Of a stretch of 64,000 bases of DNA, positions 30,287 through 41,445 are shown one piece after another. The stretch covers positions 1 to 64,000 of the forward strand of contig JAOPGA020001034.1 of NCBI GenBank assembly GCA_026419775.2, read 5' to 3'. How positions within the stretch are numbered: position 1 is the first letter of the stretch; the number at the start of each line of letters is the position of its first letter. Source of the DNA: Acrasis kona (taxonomy: Eukaryota > Heterolobosea > Eutetramitea > Acrasida > Acrasidae). A program made the position numbers and the translations under genes. The notes under the pieces are model-generated. The model saw only the letters and a list, made by a program, of their open reading frames with translations, was not told the DNA's origin and did no database searches.

Positions 30287-31168
30287 GTCTTTCTATTTTC
30301 CAGCAATGTTGTTGACGATAGCTAAATATCACACGCAATTTTATAATGCTCCGGACGATCCGTTGTGTATTTCCACCAATAAGAACTTCCCGCTCGGAGC
30401 CCAACGACTTCCTTTTCGCATATAGGTATATTTTGACTTAAAAATAGTTTCTAATTGACCTTGACTTCTAAAATCTTTCTCCGTAACTCCGACAACGAAT
30501 TTGAATAGGAGCGAGCAAACATTGTTCTAACACCATTGTGCTGCTTCTCGTATTGTATTTCAAAAAATTGTCTCTTCGCCAAAATTCCTCCCGCCTTGAA
30601 TCTGAAGGGTATAAGAGTGGATCTGGAAAATTATCTATTTGACAGGAAAATTAAGATCACCGCGTCAAATTGCATATTATACGCAAATTAAAGATTAATT
30701 GATGTTAAAAATGCGTACTAGTTTCTAAGGTCACTTGATGTCCACAAATACTATTTAAGGTATTGACTCTGTATGTACAAATTGAGTTACAGTAAAATTC
30801 AACGTTAAACTTTTAAAACGTTCGCTTGTAATATTTGGTTTTTTAAAGTTTATTTTGATTCCTCGGTCATGTAATGGAATTCATCAAAAATTGGAGCATA
30901 CACTGAAAATTGTGTGTTCTAAAGATCCTCGTCATTTGTATCATTTCTATTGAAAACCATGCCAGTTTACTATAACATTGAATGCATTGTTTTAATTAAT
31001 CCAAATAAAACGTTGACCTTTGTACCTCAAGTCGGTTGTTTGGTGACGAGGAGCGCGATGGTTTTAAAGATTGGTTTGTGCGTCCTTCAAGATTTTTGAT
31101 GCTCATAAAGCATTCACACTGACATTAGACATAATACTCCCATTTGTTTGGATTTTATTTATTACAAA
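30287..31168. other. 882-bp divergent intergenic region, nothing identified
   Basis: One of the largest gene-free stretches here, between the outward-facing mucin and DUF202 genes. I see no reading frame over 60 codons, no tRNA-like A/B box pair, no repeat and no mobile-element end. In a genome this compact the size is notable; a non-coding RNA or a gene in very short exons could be hidden. Confidence 0.35.
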
Positions 31169-31560
31169 ATGCACCAACCCAGTCCATACAAGGTCGGGAA
31201 CTTGAAAAATGGATTTACCCTCATTCCAAAGTGGACCTATGTGGATAACACCGGAGCAGATGGTCGTGATCTACAAGCTATTGGTAAGGATTAAAATCAA
31301 TATATAACTCACAAAACGCAGAGAGAACCAATTTAGCCTGGGTTAGGACAGCTGCCGCTTTTTTGACGATTGGATTTTCAGCTGCTAAATTCATAAAATC
31401 AAAACACACAGCAAATCAGGATATCTTAACAGCAATTGGAGTCTCTGTTATGTTCATGGGTTTGATTTTCTTTAACTACTCATTCATACGAACGATGGTA
31501 ACTATCAGAACTATAAGAACCGGATATACTTCCGTCGACTATACAGTTCCCTTCATGTAA
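31169..31560 (+). CDS. DUF202 family small membrane protein
   Basis: Two exons, 31169-31283 and 31322-31560, with a 38-nt intron give 117 aa. The intron splits the Glu codon that opens the DUF202 signature ERTNLAWVRTAAAFLTIGFSAAKF. A second helix (ILTAIGVSVMFMGLIFFNYSFI) follows, then a short basic RTIRTG turn and tail. DUF202 is found in bacterial YidH and in the membrane part of fungal/protist VTC polyphosphate polymerase subunits (family knowledge). Here it stands alone with a 39-residue soluble N-terminus and no SPX or VTC domain. It could be a small vacuolar-membrane partner like Vtc1, an inference. Start is the first ATG. Confidence 0.85.
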
Positions 31561-31858
31561 GATGATCTGTGGAATTGAATAATTTTAACATTTGAAGAAT
31601 CGTAGGATTTGGTGTAATGGTATCTGTTTTGTGTATTGTTCTTCTGTTCTTGTAATATAATAAACAAAGATTTAGCATTAACCTTATACTCTAATAGGGA
31701 CTTTTTATTAACTCAGAAAATCGTTCAGCCTCTGTCTTCTCGTGCCCATAACATTCTACTGCTTAGGTGAGCTTTCCGTCAACATCCTGATTGACCGGAA
31801 AGTTTAGTTCTTCAAATAGCAATCAAAACGAACATTCAATTTCGTGGTTATCAACAAT

Positions 31859-33168
31859 ATGAGCAATCAAACACGTTCAAGGTACGAAGACTTCGACTCT
31901 TATGAGCAGGTTGGCAGTGGTACTTTTGGTGTTGTGTATAAGTGTCGTAGAAAGATCGATAATAGAATCTATGCCCTTAAAACCGTGCAACTAAAATCAC
32001 AACAAGAATTCGAGGCCACAGTAAAGGAAATTCATATTTTAGCTGGCTTAAAGCACAAGCACATCATTAAGTACTATGACTGCTTTCCCTGTGGAGGAAA
32101 CACAAAGTTGAATATTGTCATGGAATATGCCGGAAAGGGAACTCTTCATGATTTAATCAGGGTAAGACGGCTACATTATCCATTACTAAAATCATTTAGA
32201 GCAGACAACAATTAATTCCAGAAGCAGAGGTCTGGAAGTACTTCTGCCACATTCTTACAGCCCTTAATTATGTACATAGCAACAACATCCTACACAGAGA
32301 CATGAAGCCAATGAATGTTTTTCTTGACGACCGGTACGATTGTAAACTTGGAGATTTTGGTGTTAGCAAAGTCCTTGACCAACCTCTTGACCTCGCCGCA
32401 ACTCTAATCGGCACTCCTTTATACATGTCCCCCGAGCTGTGCAAAAACATTCCCTATGACGCCAGGTCTGATGTATGGGCGTTAGGATGCATTCTGTATG
32501 AACTCTGTGCCCTCTCACATCCCTTCGAACATGCCATACTTGAATACCAAAAAAATCAATTAGCCCTCATGCAAGCCGTCACCTCCGGAAAGTGGGACAG
32601 AGATGTCATCAAAAGAAATTATTCTAAAAACCTACTACAGGTCATTGAGATGTGTTTGACTTTGGATCACTCGACAAGACCAACCACAACACAATTGCTG
32701 AACATGCCTCAAATCCAAGCGGAGCTGATAAGTTGCTCTGCGGCAGAACAATTGAGAGGAGCACAAGTCGTGTCGCCAAGGGTAGTCGAGAATATTGTTC
32801 GGCACAGTCCACCACAACCAGTTCCATATCAACCTGCTCCCATTTACAATCCACCCGTACAGCCTTACTACCAACAACAACAACAAGGTATGCCAGCACC
32901 CATTCAACAGCAGCCGGTAATTTCTCCCATGAGAATCACACCCATACCAGCACCAAGAAAACCAGATGGACATCACCAACAACATCAAATGATTCCACAA
33001 CCCGTAGCACCCATTTATAACCCTCCAAGTGCCGTTATTATTCAGGCATCGCCACCCGTGGTCAATCACAACCAAAAAACAGAAATGTGTCCATTCTGTA
33101 AGGGATCCAAAATGGGAGGAAATGAAAAATGCGGTGCATGTGTTGGACATGGTTTTATTATTGTTTGA
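31859..33168 (+). CDS. NIMA-related (NEK) protein kinase with C-terminal CxxC motif pair
   Basis: Two exons, 31859-32161 and 32200-33168, with a 38-nt intron give 423 aa. The ATG at 31859 is chosen over an upstream GTG. The kinase domain spans about 13-280: glycine loop [10 protein letters not shown], catalytic Lys in [30 protein letters not shown] and [10 protein letters not shown], all intact. The SP(E) segment and overall pattern fit the NEK family, which works at centrosomes, basal bodies and in mitosis. A Pro/Gln-rich linker (about 300-390) and a terminal CPFC...CGAC pair, likely zinc-binding and resembling DnaJ-type zinc repeats, close it. The last 11 bases of coding sequence overlap the last 11 of RFC2 on the other strand. 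Confidence 0.92.
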
Positions 33169-34225
33169 TGACATTTGCGCTCGCTCTGCACAACTTGGCT
33201 AACAAGGCAGATAATTGTAATGGCGACTGAACACCCTCAATAACTCTCACATGTATAATTCCAATCTCTTTAATAAACTCTAATTGTACTTCTTCACTCA
33301 TTTCTTCCATTCCATTTCTCACCATTTTTGAAATGGTTCCCACGATGTCTTGCGCCGAATAACCCTTCTTGACGACTGCATCCAACTTCTTTTGGGCCTC
33401 TACAAACTTTGATTCCAAACATTTGAGAATGATTTCCTTGACGGCTGTCGGATGGGGTTGGTCGCATACTTTGAACACATTAGTAGCGTCGACCATACCG
33501 AACCCTTGCCAAGTGGCTTGTAGATTGTTGAGGGCATTACGTAGATCGCCATCTGCTGTGTACATGAGTGCCTCCAAACCCTCGCTATTCTTTATTATCT
33601 TCTCTTGTTGAACGACTTCCATGACTCTTATTAAAATGTCTTTATTTGTTAACTTGCGATATCGTACTAGTGCACAACGACTTTGAATGGGCTCTATAAT
33701 TTTTGAAGAGTCATTACAAGCGAGGGCGAATCTTGTTGTGTTTGAGTGTATTTCCATGATACGTCTTAAAGCTTGCTGTGCTCCTGTGCTCATTGAATCT
33801 GCTTCGTCAAGTATGATAATCTTATGTCTATTCGCGGGCAGCGTCACCTTTTTCTGCGCGAACATTTTGATCTTGTTCCTAACTACGTTCAATGTTCGAT
33901 CATCAGATGCGTTGAGTTCCAAGACGGCCTCCTTATAAACGTCTTTGCCCAATAAAGCTCTCGCTAGACACATGACGCTAGTTGTTTTACCTGTACCTGG
34001 TGGACCCTACGGGTGTGAAAAAAATGTATTAAAAGTGTAATGACTTACAGACAAGATCAGATTCGGCATGTTGCCATCGTATGCGATTACTTTCAGCCTA
34101 CTCACAGCTTCTTCATTTCCAACGATATCCTTCATTTCAACAGGGCGATACTTCTCAACCCAAGGTAATTCATCGCGTGGTTTTACATCTTTTTTTTCTT
34201 GTGATGAACCCTCTGTGGCAGACAT
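33158..34225 (-). CDS. RFC2: Replication factor C small subunit, RFC2-like
   Basis: Two exons, 34049-34225 and 33158-34006, with a 42-nt intron immediately before the Walker A motif give 341 aa. RFC boxes are readable: PWVEKYRP, Walker A GPPGTGKT (60-67), ELNASDDR, Walker B LDEAD (125-129), and the arginine-finger SRC (168-170). The rest of the sequence matches RFC2 (yeast Rfc4) best from memory ([30 protein letters not shown]). As part of the five-subunit clamp loader it opens PCNA onto primed DNA in the nucleus. Length is normal. The stop TAA shares bases with an AATAAA hexamer that lies inside the convergent NEK gene's last codons. Confidence 0.95.
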
Positions 34226-35219
34226 TTGTGATCGATATGATGTTTACAATTAAACTTCAACAACAATCAAAGTGATTATGTAACATCCAAATTATACCTT
34301 CTCTCCGCCTTGGCACAATAAATCAACGCGCAGAAAGGCAGAACCTTGTCAGAAGACTACATTCTCTACACACTTCCGAAATGGAAATTATTTGGTTACT
34401 TGTAAAACCATTTCGATTCATTTGTGACGACGAAGATAGAACAGGAAACCCTTTGACCTCTACGGATTTGTTAGACAGATATTTGCGCGTAGTTTCCTGA
34501 AACCTTTTGACCTCGTTAACGAATATAAGGCATTGGAGAAATAAAGTTTAGTAAGAATCTATAAATCAAAAAGAGAATGAATTTTATGAAAATTATAAAC
34601 CTCAACATGTTATAAAATAACTTTTTGTTATCAAAAACTTGGATTCGAACGCATCCATTCGAATGCCATAAACAAGTTTATCCTGTTGACACTAACTCTT
34701 CACAGATCAAGACCCTTCTTCCTCTTCAACATAGTATGGAAGTGATAATGTTTACAAATCTGATGGAATTTTTCAAACCGTTGGATCCATATAAATAAAC
34801 TGAAATCCCGTGCTTGTTCATCTCTTCCTATAACTTATAAACCTTTCGAAGTAGTGCACTGCTGTGTTTATCAATGATGGTTGATCTCAGCAAGGGATAA
34901 TATGCATTGTGATATTTGTCAAAGTTCTTTTCGACGAGGTGTTGGTTAAGTGTAAAGGTGTTCATCGCATTTTTATAATACTCTGTCCTGTCCATGACTT
35001 TATGTTCTGATTTCAGAATGGAAAGTATTAATTACGCTGGGGAAGTTCACTCCTCTTCTGAATGGAACGGTCATCATGGCAATGATGACATAACACCACT
35101 GATTAGAAGCTGTCACGCACTCCGTGGTCCTTCTCTCAGAAGTTGATTATTTGATTACATTTCAGCTCTTTGTTGTAAGTGGTGAATTGATTGGTGACTG
35201 ACAGGAACAAGAACAAACA
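34226..35219. other. 994-bp intergenic region, one doubtful 42-codon frame
   Basis: Between the divergent RFC2 and MOB genes. An ATG-started frame at 35018-35146 encodes 42 polar residues (MESINYAGEVHSS...) and is preceded by TTTCAG, which looks like a splice acceptor, so it could be an exon of a small gene. Nothing else supports it. A GTTCGAATCC block near 34640 resembles a tRNA B box but no cloverleaf fits. No repeat or mobile element is seen. Confidence 0.3.
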
Positions 35220-35985
35220 ATGAACCTGCTTGGTATGCTGCAGAATGCCATGGACGTGAATAAGTCCATGAAACCACTAAAGGACTTTAGGAGGAGCACT
35301 GTCCAATCTATGCATAAAAATGCCACAGCCACTCTTGGAATAGAGGATATAGAAAACTGCGTAAAGTTACCACCCAACGAGGACAAAAACGAGTGGCTCG
35401 CAGTTCATGTTGTTGATTTTGTATGCATTCTTTACATTTTGTTCTACTCATACTCTTAGTATAACGTGATATCTTTAATTTACGGGCAGTTACAGTCATA
35501 TTGTGACAATTCAACTTGTCCACAAATGAGTGCTGGACAGTCTTTTATGTACCTATGGAGAGATGAGAATAACGATAAAATGGAACCCATTAAACTTAGT
35601 GCGAAAGAGTACATTAGTAGATCACTCAACTGGATTCGCAGCACTCTTGATGACGAGAAAGTGTTCCCATCTTCCTCAGGTAAGTAAACAAACGATTTAT
35701 TGTCTAACAAAGTCAGATGTACCGTTCCCAAAGAAATTTGAGAAAATCGTCAAAAGCATCTTCAAGCGCATCTTTCGCATCTACGCCCATATACTTTACG
35801 ACCATTTCCCAAAAGTACAGGCGTTGGGAATTGAGGCTCACATCAACAGTAGTCTAAAACATTTCCTTCTGTTTTCGTTTGAGTTTGGGCTTTTGGGTAA
35901 AAATGAACTAGAACCTCTGAATGAGCACATTATAAATAGACTGGGAAGTCAATATGCAAGTAAACTAAATAAAACAAAGAAGTGA
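35220..35985 (+). CDS. MOB1/MOB3-like kinase activator
   Basis: Three exons (35220-35420, 35460-35679, 35717-35985; introns 39 and 37 nt) give 229 aa. The Mob core is clear: EWLAVHVVDFYNVISLIYG, the zinc ligand region SYCDNSTCPQMSAG, LSAKEYISRSLNWI, VPFPKKFEKIVKSIFKRIFRIYAHI and LKHFLLFSFEF. Mob proteins bind and activate NDR/LATS AGC kinases in mitotic exit and Hippo-like pathways. WLAVHVVDF is closer to MOB3 and MSAG to MOB1, so the subfamily is unsettled. Length is slightly above the usual 215. The stop is TGA. Confidence 0.93.
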
Positions 35986-36303
35986 ATGTGAATTTATTAA
36001 ACCTGTTGTTTTTAAATGTTTGACAATCCTTCATCTCCACGACTCCACCCTGTTATTATGTCGTACTGAAAAGTGTGTCCGCTACTCTGATGTGTATTGC
36101 TTTGGTTTTAGATCCATGTATAATGGTCACTTGTGTATGGTAAAACCATCTTTGCGGGGCACTGTCATGTTGTTTGTGGAAGGTAAAGGATGACGTTGAG
36201 GTCAATTTAAGTTTTACAATTTAGATCTGACCAATAGTAGTCCTTTCCAATCAGAAAATTCAAAATTTACTCCAAACGAAGACACCCCTAAACAAACACA
36301 ACG
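35986..36303. other. Promoter region of the clathrin gene
   Basis: 318 bp between the MOB stop and the clathrin ATG. Only very short frames occur. A few GTTTTAG and TACAATTTAG sites resemble splice acceptors, so a 5' UTR intron of clathrin is possible but unproven. Confidence 0.3.
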
Positions 36304-39300
36304 ATGGGAGAGATACCGATTCAATTCACGGAGTTGTTTCAGATCGCGCAACTTGGCGTTAGCCCTTCTGCGATCACCTTCTCCACAGTAACTATGGAGA
36401 GTGATAAGTTTATTTGCATTAGAGATGTACAGCAGAAATCAATCATCATTATTGACGTGGCTAATCGCTCCTTGACCACTAACAAGGTAAACGCGGAAAG
36501 TGCGATTATGAATCCCATAAGCAAGGTGCTAGCGTTACGCGCCGGCACTACTTTGCAGATCTTTAACTTGGAGATGCGTGCCAAAATGAAGGAGGTCGAC
36601 ATGGGAGAAGCTGTGCTATTCTGGAAATGGATCAGCGCAAGTTCTCTAGCGATCGTCACCGCCACCGCTGTATATCATTGGAGTATGGAGGGCGCAGCAA
36701 CGCCAAAGAAGATGTTCGACAGATTAGACAAACTAGAGGGCGCCACCATTATCAACTATAGAGTCAACACGAGTCAACAATGGCTCACCCTAATCGGGTT
36801 GACCAGAGACGAACAAAATGCCACTCGCGGAATCATCCAACTTTACTCCGTCGAGAAGGAAGTAACACAAGCCATAGAAGGTCACGCAGCTGCCTTCTGC
36901 GATTTTAAGTTATCTCACTCGTACACCGCGACCGTCATCTGCATCGCCAGCAACTCTGCTCGCGAGGGCGGTAAACTATTCATCATGGAGGTGCCAAGCG
37001 GCAACAAGAAACCAGGCGATCCAGCTTTCGTCAAGAGGATGGTCCCCATCAAGTTCCCCGCACCAGGTGATTTCCCAGTCGCCATGCAAGTCAGCGACAA
37101 GCACGGAGTAATTTACATGATCACGAAGACTGGTTTCTTGTACTTGTTCGACGTAGAAACGGCAGCGCTCATTTACCAAAACAGAATCAGCGCAGAGACC
37201 ATTTTCATAACTGCAACCCACGAGGCAAGCAACGGCGTGATTGGCATCAACAAGACCGGTCAAGTGTTGAACATTGCCGTCGACGAGAGCACCATAGTCG
37301 GCTTCATCAGAGATCACATGAACGACACCGAGCTCGCCATCAAGATTGCCGCCCGTGCCAATTTATCCGGAGCTGACGAGTTGTACGTTCAACAATTCAA
37401 CACGTTCCTTCAGCAAGGTAACATTGAGGGCGCCATCAAATTGGCAGCGGAGAGTCCCAACGGAGTGTTGCGCACACAACAAACCATTCAACGCCTACAA
37501 AGAGCGCCTGCCCAACCCAACCAAAAGCCACCCATGAGCTTGTACTTTCAATACATTATCGACAAGGGAACGCTCAATCAATACGAAAGCATTGAATTGT
37601 GCAGAATCGTATTGCAGAAGCCACAAGGAGGTGCCGACTATATCAAAAAGTTGATCAGCGAGAACAAGATGGAAGCTTCCGAAAGCTTGGGCGATTTGAT
37701 CGCACAGAGCGGACAGAGCAACGAATTGGCCATGACCATCTACTTGAAGAGCAAATCACATCAAAAGATTGTGGATAATTTATTGGCAGTCGGCGATACC
37801 GATCGCGTCCTAGCCTACTGTCAGAAGGTGGGATACGAACCCAACTATATCGATTTATTCCGCAAACTTTTACATGCCAACCAAATCGACTCGGCGGTCA
37901 ACTTTGCCATCAAGCTCAACGAGAAGGACGATTCCGCTCTAGATGCCAACATGGTCGTCGACGCATTCGTTCAGATGAACATGATCAAGCAAGCGACCGA
38001 ATTCTTGTTGGAGATTTTGAAGAACGACAAGGCCAGCGAAGGACCGCTCCAAACACGTTTGTTGGAAATCAATCTGCTGTACAGCCCGGTACAAGTCGCC
38101 GATTCCATCTTGGATCAAAAAATGTTCAATCATTTCGACAAGCAAAAGATTGCAGCCATGTGCGAGAAGGTCGGATTGCATCAACGCGCGTTGGAGAATT
38201 ACGTGGACATTAACGATCGCAAGAGAGTGATCGTTCACACCCAATACATGAACGCAGAGTGGTTGGTCAACTTCTTTGCCGATCTCACCATGGAAGAGAG
38301 CATCACTTTATTGAAGCAACTCATGAGCAGCAATCAACGCACCAACTTGAACATTGTGATTCAAATCGCAACCAAGTACAGCGAACTATTGGAACCAGCC
38401 AACCTGATTGCCATCTTTGAAGAACACAGATCTTACGAAGGATTGTTCTACTACTTGGGAAGCATCGTGGATTACACTCAAGATCCAGAAGTCGTGTTCA
38501 AGTACATTCAATCGGGCGTCAAGACTGGTCAACTGGGCGAAGTCGAACGCGTCACCAGAGAGAGCTCGATCTATCCACCAGAAAAGACGAAGGAATTCTT
38601 GAAGGAATCCAAATTACAGGATCAGATGCCGCTCATCAACGTGTGCGATCAATTCGGATTCATCCACGAGATGGTGGACTACTTGTACAAGTCGCAACAA
38701 TTACGCTTCATCGACATTTTCATCAAGACTCGCAACCCTCTCAAAACGCCAGAGGTGGTCGGTGCGCTGCTGGATGTCGACGCGTCGGAAGATTACATTC
38801 GTAATTTGGTTCAATCCGTCGGAGCCATGTGCCCAGTGGAACCGCTCGTGGACGAAGTGGAGAAGCGCAACAGGCTCAAGTTGATCCAACCGTGGTTAGA
38901 AGCACGTCGCAACGAATCGAGCCAAGAACCAGCGCTCCACAATGCGCTCGCCAAGATTTACATTGACACCGGAAACAACGCAGAAGACTTTTTGCGCAAC
39001 AATGACTTTTATGATTCCAGAGTGGTCGGCAAGTACTGCGAGAAGAGAGATCCACACATGAGTTTCATCGCCTACGAGAGAGGCCAATGCGATTTGGAAC
39101 TAGTCGAGGTCACCAACAAGAATGGAATGTTCCGCCAACAAGCGAGATATTTGGTGCAAAGACAAGACATGGAACTATGGAAGCACGTGTTGGCACAAAC
39201 CAACAATTACAGAAGAAACTTGATCGATCAAGTGGTACAGACGGCACTACCAGAGTCGACCAACTCCGAAGAGGTCAGCACCACCGTCAAGGCGTTCATG

Positions 39301-41445
39301 CACTCCGACCTGCCGCAAGAATTGATCGAATTGTTGGAGAAGATTGTGATTCATGGATCCAACAAGGAATTCCGCAAGAATAGACACTTGCAAAACTTGT
39401 TAATCTTGACCGCCATCAAGGCCGATCAAACGCGCGTCATGGACTATATCAACCGATTGGATAACTATGACGGAAAGGACATTGCTGGCATGGCAGTCAC
39501 CAAGGGATTGTTCGAAGAAGCGTTCAGCATTTATCAAAAATTCAAACTCAACGCCGATGCCATTCGCGTGCTGGTCGATAACATTGAGAGCATTTCGCGC
39601 GCCAGCGAATTTGCAGAGGCCGTTCAAGAGCCAGAGGTTTATTCGTTCCTAGGTCGCGCCCAATTAGCAGCGAGCTTGGTGAACGAAGCGGTCAATTCGT
39701 TCCTCAAGGCCGAAGATCCATCCAACTACCAAGAAGTCATCACCGCCGCTCAACAGACCGAACAATACTCTCAACTCATCAAATTCTTGAGAATGGCACG
39801 CGGCAAGACTCACGACCCGACCATCGACACCGAACTGGTCTACTCGTTCGCCAAATTGGCTCAACAAAAGAACTCTGCCGACGCACTGGCCGACTTGGAA
39901 GATTTCATCAGCGGACCCAACACTGCCCAAATACCAATCGTCGGCGAGAGATGTTACGAGGAGGGCCTCTACGAAGCAGCCAGAATCTTGTTCAGCAGCA
40001 TCAGCAACTATCAACGCTTGGCCAGCGCGTTGGTCAAATTGGGACGCAATCGCGAGGCCGTCAACGCCGCCACCAAGGCCAACTCCGTCAAGACGTGGAA
40101 GGAGGTGATGAGCGCGTGCGTCGATGCTGGAGAATTCCGTTACGCTCAATCGTGCGGTCTCAACATTATCATCCACGTCGACGAACTGGAAGATTTGATA
40201 TTCTACTATGAATCGAGAGGTTACTTTGAAGAATTGATCGAATTGTTGGAGAAGGGCTTGGGTCTCGAAAGAGCACACACGGGCATATTCACCGAATTGG
40301 GCGTGCTGTACGCCAAGTACAAACCCGATCGATTGATGGAGCACATCACCAGGTATTACCGCCGCAGCAACATTCCCAAATTGCTCAACGCTTGCGAGAT
40401 GGGTCACTTGTGGGCAGAAATGAGATTCTTGTACTGTCATCACGACGAGTACGACAATGCCATCAAGTTGATGATCGAGCATTCGCCGGAGGCATGGGAC
40501 CACTCCATCTTTATCGACACCATCACCAAGGACTCGTTGATCAACAACGAGCTGTACTACCGATCCATTCAATTCTACTTGGACGAGCAGCCCAAGCACG
40601 TGATCGATTTGTTATCGCACCTGACCAAGAAATTGGATCACGAGCGCGTCGCCAAGGAAGTAAAGAACAAGGACGCCAGCAACTTGCCCTTGATCAAGAA
40701 GTACTTGCAGAACGTTCAGGAGAATGATTTGACTCAGGTCAATCAAGTGCTGAATCAATTGTTCATCGACGAGGAGGACTACGAGGCATTGAGGAGCAGC
40801 ATCGATCAGTACGTTCACTTTGATCAAGCTGCACTGGCCAAGCAATTGGAGAATCACGAGCTGTTGGAGTTTAGGAGAATCGCTGCCTACTTGTACAAGT
40901 TGAACAAGCAGTGGGAGAGCAGCATCGAGCTGAGCAAGAAGGATGCGCTGTATCAAGATGCCATGACCACCGCTGCTCAAAGCAAGAAGCAATCGGTTGC
41001 GGAGGACTTGTTGCAATTCTTCGTGGAGGGTGACTTGAAGGACTGCTTCGCTGCTTGCCTGTACAATTGCTACAACTTGATCAGACCCGACGTCGCCATG
41101 GAGTTGTCGTGGAGGCACAAGATTCAAGACATGAGCATGCCTTATTTGATTCAAGTGGTCAGGGAGTACACCAGCAAGGTCGACGCTCTGCACAAGGCTC
41201 ACACCGATGCACAGGAGCAAGCACGTGCTGACGAGGAGGCAAAGAAGAAGGCCCTAGAGGGAGTAGATAACTATGGAATGAACGATGCCAACATGTACTC
41301 TTACATGCCTAGCTACGTGCCCACGCAGACCATCGTAGCACCCATGGGTGGACAAGGTGGTGCGTACATGCCATATGGTTCCACCATTCCACAAATGCCA
41401 AACATGGGCTATCATCAAGAACAAGGTGGTGGAGCATTCTTTTAA
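36304..41445 (+). CDS. CLTC: Clathrin heavy chain
   Basis: Intronless 1713-aa clathrin heavy chain, forming the triskelion legs of coats for endocytosis and TGN-endosome traffic. The N-terminal seven-blade propeller (about 1-330) opens IPIQFTELFQIAQLGVSPSAITFSTVTMES (here cited only as position 4-33) and includes ESDKFICIRD. The linker and seven CHCR leg repeats fill about 390-1570, with family landmarks RKKFDVNT-like variation absent but DAMTTAAQSK, CFAACLYNCYNLIRPDVAMELSWRH and YDNAIKLMIEHSPEAWDHSIF clearly conserved. The C-terminal trimerisation tail is Gly/Met/Tyr-rich. Codons are strongly C/G-ending compared with neighbours, a sign of high expression. It ends 15 bp from the convergent seryl-tRNA synthetase stop. 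Confidence 0.97.
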   Translation: MGEIPIQFTELFQIAQLGVSPSAITFSTVTMESDKFICIRDVQQKSIIIIDVANRSLTTNKVNAESAIMNPISKVLALRAGTTLQIFNLEMRAKMKEVDMGEAVLFWKWISASSLAIVTATAVYHWSMEGAATPKKMFDRLDKLEGATIINYRVNTSQQWLTLIGLTRDEQNATRGIIQLYSVEKEVTQAIEGHAAAFCDFKLSHSYTATVICIASNSAREGGKLFIMEVPSGNKKPGDPAFVKRMVPIKFPAPGDFPVAMQVSDKHGVIYMITKTGFLYLFDVETAALIYQNRISAETIFITATHEASNGVIGINKTGQVLNIAVDESTIVGFIRDHMNDTELAIKIAARANLSGADELYVQQFNTFLQQGNIEGAIKLAAESPNGVLRTQQTIQRLQRAPAQPNQKPPMSLYFQYIIDKGTLNQYESIELCRIVLQKPQGGADYIKKLISENKMEASESLGDLIAQSGQSNELAMTIYLKSKSHQKIVDNLLAVGDTDRVLAYCQKVGYEPNYIDLFRKLLHANQIDSAVNFAIKLNEKDDSALDANMVVDAFVQMNMIKQATEFLLEILKNDKASEGPLQTRLLEINLLYSPVQVADSILDQKMFNHFDKQKIAAMCEKVGLHQRALENYVDINDRKRVIVHTQYMNAEWLVNFFADLTMEESITLLKQLMSSNQRTNLNIVIQIATKYSELLEPANLIAIFEEHRSYEGLFYYLGSIVDYTQDPEVVFKYIQSGVKTGQLGEVERVTRESSIYPPEKTKEFLKESKLQDQMPLINVCDQFGFIHEMVDYLYKSQQLRFIDIFIKTRNPLKTPEVVGALLDVDASEDYIRNLVQSVGAMCPVEPLVDEVEKRNRLKLIQPWLEARRNESSQEPALHNALAKIYIDTGNNAEDFLRNNDFYDSRVVGKYCEKRDPHMSFIAYERGQCDLELVEVTNKNGMFRQQARYLVQRQDMELWKHVLAQTNNYRRNLIDQVVQTALPESTNSEEVSTTVKAFMHSDLPQELIELLEKIVIHGSNKEFRKNRHLQNLLILTAIKADQTRVMDYINRLDNYDGKDIAGMAVTKGLFEEAFSIYQKFKLNADAIRVLVDNIESISRASEFAEAVQEPEVYSFLGRAQLAASLVNEAVNSFLKAEDPSNYQEVITAAQQTEQYSQLIKFLRMARGKTHDPTIDTELVYSFAKLAQQKNSADALADLEDFISGPNTAQIPIVGERCYEEGLYEAARILFSSISNYQRLASALVKLGRNREAVNAATKANSVKTWKEVMSACVDAGEFRYAQSCGLNIIIHVDELEDLIFYYESRGYFEELIELLEKGLGLERAHTGIFTELGVLYAKYKPDRLMEHITRYYRRSNIPKLLNACEMGHLWAEMRFLYCHHDEYDNAIKLMIEHSPEAWDHSIFIDTITKDSLINNELYYRSIQFYLDEQPKHVIDLLSHLTKKLDHERVAKEVKNKDASNLPLIKKYLQNVQENDLTQVNQVLNQLFIDEEDYEALRSSIDQYVHFDQAALAKQLENHELLEFRRIAAYLYKLNKQWESSIELSKKDALYQDAMTTAAQSKKQSVAEDLLQFFVEGDLKDCFAACLYNCYNLIRPDVAMELSWRHKIQDMSMPYLIQVVREYTSKVDALHKAHTDAQEQARADEEAKKKALEGVDNYGMNDANMYSYMPSYVPTQTIVAPMGGQGGAYMPYGSTIPQMPNMGYHQEQGGGAFF

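Noticed and set aside
34630-34720. tRNA-like B box (GTTCGAATCC on the minus strand)
   Set aside because: The T-stem does not pair, and no D-arm, anticodon arm or acceptor stem fits at the right distance.
35018-35146. 42-codon frame MESINYAGEV... preceded by TTTCAG
   Set aside because: Too short and unsupported as a gene; mentioned only as a possible exon.
39664-40599. 311-codon minus-strand frame opposite clathrin
   Set aside because: It is a shadow caused by RNY-type, C-rich codon use in clathrin; its product has no protein-family features and lies wholly within a certain gene.
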